In this document: in pieces, positions 19,675 through 25,342 of the stretch
Numbering within the stretch: position 1 is the first letter of the stretch
How the letters are laid out: the number at the start of each line of letters is the position of its first letter
Source of the DNA: an uncultured Bacilli bacterium
GTDB taxonomy: Bacteria; Bacillota_I; Bacilli_A; RF39; UBA660
Direction of reading: 5' to 3'
DNA length: 25,342 nucleotides
NCBI GenBank assembly: GCA_947631525.1
Contig: CANRLQ010000004.1
Location: 1-25,342 of the forward strand
Position numbers and translations under genes: made by a program
The notes under the pieces: generated by a model
Seen by the model: only the letters and a program-made list of their open reading frames with translations
The model's database searches: none
What the model was told of the DNA's origin: nothing

Positions 19675-21204
19675 TTGCTTGCACAAAAGAAAAAAGAAGA
19701 AAAGAAAAGAAAAAAAGAAGAAAAAAAAGAACAAAAAAAATTAAGAAAAAAAAGAACTGAAACATATATAAATGAAGATGTTAAATTAGAAAAAAGTAAT
19801 GCATTTTTAAAATTCATTAGTTCTATTAAAAATGGTGTAAAAAATACAAAAGACACAATTGTAGATAAAATTGTTAATAATACATTTTCAAAACATATTA
19901 GAAATAAACGTGATATGAAAAGACAAGCCCTTCTTATTAATTTTGAAGGAGCTGATGCTGAGAAAAGTGAAAAGAAAATTTTATATCAATATGTAGCTAA
20001 AAATAAAGATGGAAAAGTTGTTAAAGATTATTTCGAAGCTTTTTCCAAAGTTGAGGTTCATTCATTTTTACTTAGTGAAGGATATGAAGTTTATAGTATA
20101 AAAACAAATAAATGGATTCAATTTTTACATGGTTCTGTTTCAGTAAATAAAACGAAATTAAGAAATAAAGATTTAATTTTCTTACTTACGCAATTATCTA
20201 CTTATGTAAAATCTGGTATACCATTAGTTGAAGCATTAAGAATTTTATCAAGACAATATAAGAAAAAATCATATCAAAAAATATTTAGATCTGTCGTATA
20301 TGAATTGACAATGGGTGAAAGTTTTAGTGAGGCTATGACTAAACAAAATGTTGCCTTTCCTAGACTTTTAATAAATATGGTTAAAACGGCAGAAATGACA
20401 GGAGAATTACCTGAGGTTTTAGATGATATGGCTGAATATTATACAGAGGTAGAAGCAACAAGAAAACAAATGATTACTGCTATGATGTATCCATCTATGG
20501 TATTTGTTTTTGCTATTGGTGTAATGATATTTATCATGATGTATGTTGTTCCACAATTCATAGAAGTATATAATACTATGGAAGGAGTAGATATACCAGC
20601 CATAACATTAGCTATATTAAATTTGAGTATTTTCTTAAAACGTTATTTTATTTTACTAGTAATAGGTGTAATATTGTTTATTTCATTAATGATATTCATG
20701 TATAAGAAAGTAAAAACTTTTAGAACAATGTGTCAATGGGTAGTTATGCATTTACCTGTTTTTGGAAATACAGTTATATATAATGAAGTTACAATGTTTA
20801 CTAAAACATTCTCATCATTACTTTCACATAATGTTCCAATTACTGAAAGTATGGAAGTATTGAATAAAATAACAGGAAATGAAATTTATAAAATGCTAAT
20901 TCTGGATACTATTAGTAATTTAGCAAGAGGTGGAAAAATATCTGATGCATTTAAGGGTAACTGGGCATTTCCTATTACAGCTTATGAAATGATTGTAACA
21001 GGAGAAACAACTGGAGAGTTGGCTGAAATGATGAAAAAAGTATCAGATTATTATCAAGAATTACATAAAAACTCAGTTACAAGAATAAAAACATTTATTG
21101 AACCAGTATTGACTATCTTTTTAGCATTTGGTGTTGGAATTATTATCTTATCTATTATTATTCCAATGTTTAATATATACTCAGCGGTTCAAGAGATGGG
21201 ATAG
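19675..21204 (+). CDS. GspF/PilC/ComGB-type pilus platform protein, N-terminus disrupted
   Basis: The frame is open from 19504 to 21204. A TTG at 19675 gives 509 residues; the first ATG (19915) gives 429 residues, close to the usual GspF/PilC length. Residues 1-30 are a Lys/Glu coil. The ILYQYVAKNKDGKVV start of the GspF N-terminal domain is at about 102, and two GspF domains follow: 165-290 (LLTQLSTYVKSGIPLVEALRIL, TAEMTGELPEVLDDMAEYY) and 370-500 (FTKTFSSLLSHNVPITESMEVL, TGETTGELAEMMKKV). Three membrane segments lie near 272-292, 323-342 and 475-500. Such proteins anchor type IV pilus, type II secretion or competence machines. Upstream codons 19504-19674 lack an ATG and continue the coil of the preceding gene, so the true start may be lost to a frameshift. 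The prepilin peptidase gene follows after nine bases. Confidence 0.85.
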   Translation: MLAQKKKEEKKRKKEEKKEQKKLRKKRTETYINEDVKLEKSNAFLKFISSIKNGVKNTKDTIVDKIVNNTFSKHIRNKRDMKRQALLINFEGADAEKSEKKILYQYVAKNKDGKVVKDYFEAFSKVEVHSFLLSEGYEVYSIKTNKWIQFLHGSVSVNKTKLRNKDLIFLLTQLSTYVKSGIPLVEALRILSRQYKKKSYQKIFRSVVYELTMGESFSEAMTKQNVAFPRLLINMVKTAEMTGELPEVLDDMAEYYTEVEATRKQMITAMMYPSMVFVFAIGVMIFIMMYVVPQFIEVYNTMEGVDIPAITLAILNLSIFLKRYFILLVIGVILFISLMIFMYKKVKTFRTMCQWVVMHLPVFGNTVIYNEVTMFTKTFSSLLSHNVPITESMEVLNKITGNEIYKMLILDTISNLARGGKISDAFKGNWAFPITAYEMIVTGETTGELAEMMKKVSDYYQELHKNSVTRIKTFIEPVLTIFLAFGVGIIILSIIIPMFNIYSAVQEMG

Positions 21205-21213
21205 GAGAGAAGT

Positions 21214-21978
21214 ATGGAATATTATTATATGTTTGTTGTATTTATATTTGGCATTGTTTTAGGCTCTTTCTATAATGTTGTTGGATATAGATTACCAAGA
21301 GGGCAATCATTACTCTTTCCATCTTCTCACTGTACAAATTGTAATCACAAATTGGGAATTACAGAGTTAATACCTGTATTTTCTTTTCTTTTACAAAAAG
21401 GTAGATGTAAAAAATGCAAAAATAAAATATCCTGGTTTTATCCGATATTTGAATTTACAACTGGTATTTTATTTTTAATTTCGTATTTAATATTTGGATT
21501 TAATATTCAATTTTTTATAGCCATTACTTTTATTTCTACTTTACTTATAATAATTATAAGTGATTATCAAACAATGATTATTCCAGATGAATTAATTATA
21601 TTTTCATCAGTTTTATTAATAATAGAATTGTATATTAAAAATGGTTTACATGGTGTAATTTTCAATATTTTGACTGGAATTATAATGTTCATTATAATGT
21701 ATCTTCTAAAAAAATTAGGTGATTTCTTATTTAAAAAAGAATCTATGGGTGGTGGAGATATAAAATTAATGTTTATATTCGGGTTAATCTTTGATTTACC
21801 TGTAGCCTGTATCTCAATATGTTTAGCAGCTTTTATAGCATTACCAACAATTGTCCTTTTATTACCAAAATTAAAAGATAAGGAAATACCATTTGGTCCA
21901 TTTTTAGCAATTTCTGCAATTATACTATTATTATTTAAAGTTGATACTGGTTTAATTGTTGATTTATTAACTATTTAA
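21214..21978 (+). CDS. Prepilin peptidase (A24 family, PilD/ComC-like)
   Basis: The 254 residues show the bifunctional prepilin peptidase arrangement: N-terminal FGIVLGSFYNVVGYRLPRGQS, the zinc-binding pairs CTNC (Cys40, Cys43) and CKKC (Cys65, Cys68), catalytic Asp117 (SDYQTMIIPDE) and Asp182 (MGGGDIKLM). About seven membrane spans are visible. It cuts prepilin leader peptides and usually methylates the new N-terminus. It is nine bases after the GspF-like gene with GGAGAGAAG as ribosome site. No pilin or ATPase gene is in the window, so those partners must lie elsewhere. Confidence 0.93.
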   Translation: MEYYYMFVVFIFGIVLGSFYNVVGYRLPRGQSLLFPSSHCTNCNHKLGITELIPVFSFLLQKGRCKKCKNKISWFYPIFEFTTGILFLISYLIFGFNIQFFIAITFISTLLIIIISDYQTMIIPDELIIFSSVLLIIELYIKNGLHGVIFNILTGIIMFIIMYLLKKLGDFLFKKESMGGGDIKLMFIFGLIFDLPVACISICLAAFIALPTIVLLLPKLKDKEIPFGPFLAISAIILLLFKVDTGLIVDLLTI

Positions 21979-22009
21979 AAATAGAAAGTTTAAGAACTTT
22001 CTATTTTTT
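21977..22009. terminator. Bidirectional terminator between prepilin peptidase and rarA
   Basis: AAATAGAAAGTT (21979-21990) pairs perfectly with AACTTTCTATTT (21995-22006) around a four-base loop, with A and T runs on either side. Confidence 0.85.
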
Positions 22010-23198
22010 CATATACACTTTTTAAAGCTTGCTCATATTTGCTAGTTGTCTTAGGAATATAATATTTTTTATTTACTAAATTATCTGGTAAATATTGCTG
22101 TTTAACATAACTATTTGGATAATCATGAGGATACTTATAATCAAATGAATTAGTTTTGATATGATTAGGAACAGGACCAGTATTTCCTTTTCTGATATCA
22201 TTTAATGCATTGTCCAAAGCAACATGACCACTATTTGATTTAGGAGATAAAGCCATTTCAATCACCATATCACCAAGAGGTATCCTAGCTTCAGGCAATC
22301 CTAACCTTTCACAAGCATTAATACAAGCATCTACTTTAGGACCAATTGATGGATTGGCAAGACCAATATCTTCATAAGCAATAACAGTCATTCTTCGATA
22401 TATTATATCTAAATCTTCAGCATCAATTAATCTTGCTAAATAATGTAAAGAAGCATTAACATCACTTCCACGAATAGATTTTTGAAAAGCACTTATTGTA
22501 TCATAATGACCATCTTCATTATTATCATAAAAAGATACTGGTTTGCTATTTATATTTTTGATAATATCAATATTTATTTTTCCATCTTTAGTAGAATAAT
22601 AAGCAACTTCTAATAAATTATATGCATATCTTAAATCACCATTTGCTAATTTAGCAATATATTTTTTACTATCTTCATCAATTTTTAGATTTTTATAAAT
22701 TTTTTTCTTTATAACTTTTTCAATAGCAACAATAATATCATTTTCATTTAAAGGTTTTAATTCAAATATTTGACATCTACTTCTAATAGCTGGATTAATT
22801 TTATGATAAGGATTGGCTGTAGTCATACCAATAAGAGTAATTAAGCCATTTTCTAAATATGGTAATAATAAATCTTGTTTATCTTTATTTAATCTATGTA
22901 TTTCATCCATAATTACAATTAAACCATTATACATTTTAGCTTCTTCCACAACAATATCAAAATCTTTTTTATTATTTATAACGGCATTTAACATTCGATA
23001 TTTTAAATTCAATTGTTTTACAATAGCTATGGCAATTGTTGTTTTACCAATACCTGGTTTTCCATATAAAATCATTGAAAATAATTTATTGTTCTCAATT
23101 AAATTTCTAAGAATTTTATTTTCTCCTAATAAATGTTTTTGTCCAATAACATCATCAATATTGTTAGGTCTCATTGTAATTGCTAGAGGTTCATTCAT
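21990..23198 (-). CDS. rarA: Replication-associated recombination protein A (RarA/MgsA AAA+ ATPase)
   Basis: From the ATG at 23198-23196 (MNEPLAITMRPNNIDDVIGQKHLLG) the product is 402 residues. Landmarks are Walker A YGKPGIGKTT (45-54), Walker B IVIMDEIHR (94-102), sensor TTANP, and the C-terminal tetramerisation part (RGSDVNASLHYLARLIDAEDLDIIYRRM, AYEDIGLANP, GHVALDNALNDIRKG). RarA acts at stalled replication forks. A longer in-frame start at 23255 would add 19 residues outside the family's usual start; GGTGAT just upstream of 23198 supports the shorter form. It is divergent from the recombinase gene. Confidence 0.93.
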   Translation of the reverse strand: MNEPLAITMRPNNIDDVIGQKHLLGENKILRNLIENNKLFSMILYGKPGIGKTTIAIAIVKQLNLKYRMLNAVINNKKDFDIVVEEAKMYNGLIVIMDEIHRLNKDKQDLLLPYLENGLITLIGMTTANPYHKINPAIRSRCQIFELKPLNENDIIVAIEKVIKKKIYKNLKIDEDSKKYIAKLANGDLRYAYNLLEVAYYSTKDGKINIDIIKNINSKPVSFYDNNEDGHYDTISAFQKSIRGSDVNASLHYLARLIDAEDLDIIYRRMTVIAYEDIGLANPSIGPKVDACINACERLGLPEARIPLGDMVIEMALSPKSNSGHVALDNALNDIRKGNTGPVPNHIKTNSFDYKYPHDYPNSYVKQQYLPDNLVNKKYYIPKTTSKYEQALKSVYEKIESS

Positions 23199-23310
23199 AT
23201 ATATCACCATATATATTTTATCAAATTTAACATATTTTTTATATATTTTTAACAAAATATGTCAAAATATGTACAAAATAACATAAAAATAAGCCAAATA
23301 TTTAATAATT

Positions 23311-23337
23311 TGTTATAATAATATTAGAGATGATATT
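23311..23337 (+). promoter_or_regulatory. Extended -10 of the recombinase gene
   Basis: TGTTATAAT (23311-23319), then GAGATGATATT and the ATG at 23338. No clear -35. Confidence 0.55.
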
Positions 23338-24210
23338 ATGAATGATTACTATATAAAACAATATCTTGATTATTTAATAATTGACAAAAAATTTAGTTCA
23401 AATACAGTTAATTCATATAAAAATGATTTATATCAATTTTATAATTATATGAAAAAAGATATGCTAAAAATAAAAAAGGAAGATATTAAAATTTTTCTAA
23501 AAGAGCTACAAAAGGAATGCAATGAAAAAACAGTAGCACATTATTTAACTGTATTAAGAGGTTTTTATAAATTTTTAAAAATAGAATCAGTATTAAATAA
23601 TTCACCAACTGATTATATAGATTTGCCTAAACTTACAAAAACATTACCAAAGGTATTATCTCAACAAGAAATTAATAAATTATTAGATATTTCTTTAAAT
23701 AATAAATATGATTATCGTAATAAAGCAATGTTGGAATTAATGTATGCTACTGGTATTAGAATAAGTGAACTTATAAATATTAAAATACATGAATTAAATA
23801 TAAATAATTGTTCATTGCGTGTTATTGGTAAAGGAAATAAAGAAAGATTTATCCCTGTTGGTAGTATAGCTATTAAATATTTAGAAATATATATAAATAA
23901 TTATAGAAATAAATTTATAAAAAAAGAATTATCTGATTACTTATTTTTAAATAGTAGGGGAGATAAAATGACAAGACAAGCTTTCTTCAAAATAGTTAAA
24001 GAGATAGCCAAAAAACAAAATATTCAAACAGATTTTTCACCTCATACTTTGAGACATAGTTTTGCAACCCATATGTTAGAAAATGGTGCTGATTTAAAAA
24101 TAATACAAGAATTATTAGGACATTCTGATTTATCTACTACACAAATATATACTAATATTTCAAATAGTTTTAAAGAAGAAAATTATAAAAATTCACATCC
24201 ACATAGTTAG
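23338..24210 (+). CDS. xerD: Tyrosine recombinase, XerD-like
   Basis: The 290 residues are a full tyrosine recombinase. The N-terminal SAM-like domain (1-85) starts YYIKQYLDYLIIDKKFSSNTVNSYKNDL. The catalytic domain has Arg141 (ATGIRISEL), Lys165 (GKGNKER), His236 and Arg239 (HTLRHSFATHML), His262 (LLGHSDLSTTQIYTN) and the nucleophile Tyr271; all are present. Length and motifs fit XerC/XerD, which resolve chromosome dimers at dif. The XerD call over XerC is by general resemblance. No integrase context, attachment site or phage genes are nearby. The next gene begins nine bases after the stop with AGGAGG. Confidence 0.88.
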   Translation: MNDYYIKQYLDYLIIDKKFSSNTVNSYKNDLYQFYNYMKKDMLKIKKEDIKIFLKELQKECNEKTVAHYLTVLRGFYKFLKIESVLNNSPTDYIDLPKLTKTLPKVLSQQEINKLLDISLNNKYDYRNKAMLELMYATGIRISELINIKIHELNINNCSLRVIGKGNKERFIPVGSIAIKYLEIYINNYRNKFIKKELSDYLFLNSRGDKMTRQAFFKIVKEIAKKQNIQTDFSPHTLRHSFATHMLENGADLKIIQELLGHSDLSTTQIYTNISNSFKEENYKNSHPHS

Positions 24211-24219
24211 GAGGTATAT

Positions 24220-25342
24220 ATGTATAATTTAACTGAAAATGAATTAGTTGACTTTTTAATAAATTTAGATTCAAATGATTTACTTTATATATTAGATGAA
24301 AAGTTAATAAATAAAATCTTATCATTTAATGTTACTAATTTATTCAAATTTATTAATGAAATAGATGACAAAATTTTATTTAAATTAATAAAATTCAAAA
24401 ATATTATATTAAGTTTAGATGATACAACATTTAATAATTTATTTCTACGTTCTAATCACAATGTAAAAGCTAAATTTATAGAAGATGATGAATTATTATT
24501 TAGGTTATTAAAACTGCCTAAAAATCGTAATAAAAAAACATTTATAAATTTTATAGATGAATATTTACAATTAGAAGTAATAAAAAATGTTAAACTTTTT
24601 ACAAAATTAGATAATAAACAGTTAAATGATATTATTTATTCAATGCCTGTTGATATATTAGAAGATTTCTCTAATAATTTAAATAATTATTTAAGAAATA
24701 ATAATATTGAGAAGATAGAAAATAATTTAATAAATGAAATAAATAATTTTTACAAAAGTAAAGATAATATACCAATATTAAAAGAAAAAATAATGAAACA
24801 ATATAAAATTCATGATGAAGAATGTATAAATCAATTTTTAAATCAATGTTTTATAGGTAATAAAAATATTTTTAATTTATTTTTTATAGAAACTTATGAG
24901 CAATTATATATATATAATAAATTTAATATAATTGTTAATAAAGACATCTTTTCAGATGAAAATATGGAAATTTATAATATATCGATTGAATATCTAAAAA
25001 AATTAAATCCTAAACATATTAATAGAATTATAAAAGAATTAACAGCTAAAGAAGATGGTTATATTGATAACGATAAAATGTTTATTGCTGCTGTAAAATT
25101 ATATGGATTATTTGGATTAGACAATGCTGTTAAAATTATACAAGATAAATTTACATATACAACTTCTGCTAGTTTAAAAGAAGCTTTAGAACTAAGATAT
25201 ACATTAGTTAGAAGACAATATAGAGTTGAACATCAAAATGAATTTTTTAGTTATCAAATGTTAAATGATATTAAAGATGCTCTTGATAATAACAATAATA
25301 AAGATGCTTTTAAAAGATTTTCTTCTGATGTTAGTGATACTT
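24220..25342 (+). CDS. Unknown protein, partial (cut by window end)
   Basis: From the ATG at 24220, behind AGGAGG, 374 codons run without a stop to the window end. The product is not recognised. Residues 1-90 are helical, with short Leu/Ile/Phe-rich segments separated by Asp/Asn (ELVDFLINLDSNDLLYILDEKLINKIL, LFKFINEIDDKILFKLIKFKN), which could be a helical repeat. The middle is Asn-rich and the last 70 residues (MFIAAVKLYGLFGLDNAVKIIQDKF, SLKEALELRYTLVRRQY) are more conserved in look. No signal peptide or membrane span is seen. It is likely co-transcribed with the recombinase gene. Function cannot be inferred. Confidence 0.7.
   Translation, partial: MYNLTENELVDFLINLDSNDLLYILDEKLINKILSFNVTNLFKFINEIDDKILFKLIKFKNIILSLDDTTFNNLFLRSNHNVKAKFIEDDELLFRLLKLPKNRNKKTFINFIDEYLQLEVIKNVKLFTKLDNKQLNDIIYSMPVDILEDFSNNLNNYLRNNNIEKIENNLINEINNFYKSKDNIPILKEKIMKQYKIHDEECINQFLNQCFIGNKNIFNLFFIETYEQLYIYNKFNIIVNKDIFSDENMEIYNISIEYLKKLNPKHINRIIKELTAKEDGYIDNDKMFIAAVKLYGLFGLDNAVKIIQDKFTYTTSASLKEALELRYTLVRRQYRVEHQNEFFSYQMLNDIKDALDNNNNKDAFKRFSSDVSDT

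Noticed and set aside
19481..19856. Phe-rich open frames on the minus strand
   Set aside because: They are the complement of the Lys/Glu coiled coil and have no ribosome site or family features.
22813..23286. Plus-strand open frame opposite rarA
   Set aside because: It is antisense to a well-conserved ATPase with no start signal.
23338..24210. Integrase of a mobile element next to the tRNAs
   Set aside because: It is 19 kb from the tRNA genes, has XerC/D length, and no attachment repeats or cargo genes were found.

Overview
The window is very AT-rich, uses the standard bacterial code (TGA is a stop in yidD, rnhB and the DHH gene; Trp is TGG) and carries genes typical of low-GC Firmicutes. 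Four loci look sporulation-linked: an SspI-type spore protein, SpoIIID, a YqfQ-like protein beside trmK, and a Met/Pro/Tyr-rich small protein. Together with the dnaG-sigA-trmK order they suggest a sporulating or formerly sporulating member of the Bacilli, probably an uncultured host-associated lineage. The lineage is inference. There is no rRNA, CRISPR array, insertion sequence or prophage. No gene-free stretch exceeds 300 bases; the longest (4246-4495) holds a terminator and a promoter/operator.

Layout. 1-1201 (minus): yidD, a ZnuA-like lipoprotein without its metal-binding histidines, and a DUF1292 protein cut by the window edge, in overlapping order. 1289-2866 (plus): rnc and trxB. 2968-3946: a zinc alcohol dehydrogenase broken by a frameshift. 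4084-4245: tRNA-Asn and tRNA-Glu behind a strong promoter. 4496-6858: a two-gene operon with a divergent thymidylate-synthase-fold enzyme and a three-domain fusion (nucleotidyltransferase, deoxycytidylate-deaminase-like, HIT-like), preceded by a palindromic operator candidate. 6874-8577: sspI, lemA, a coiled-coil protein and the Met/Pro-rich protein. 8644-10663: rnhB (frameshifted), a DHH phosphoesterase and a metallo-beta-lactamase-fold hydrolase. 10735-12534: lepA. 12604-14349: spoIIID, a second SpoIIID-like HTH gene and an unknown gene. 14346-14882 (minus): a DUF6512 membrane protein. 15027-18536: dnaG, sigA, trmK. 18542-18889 (minus): YqfQ-like. 19010-21978: a multi-span membrane protein, a GspF/PilC-like platform protein (reading frame interrupted between the two) and a prepilin peptidase. 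21990-23198 (minus): rarA. 23338-24210: xerD-like recombinase. 24220-25342: an unknown protein cut by the window end.

Two themes stand out. First, the 4496-6858 operon joins four nucleotide-active domains, and its TS-fold member has lost part of the phosphate-binding arginine set, so its substrate is open. Second, three genes (alcohol dehydrogenase, rnhB, the GspF region) show small frame-breaking lesions and lemA looks one residue short in a conserved motif. That is a high density and could be either real decay or consensus errors. Promoters recur as an extended -10 (TGnTATAAT) followed closely by a GGTGAT-type ribosome site and ATG.
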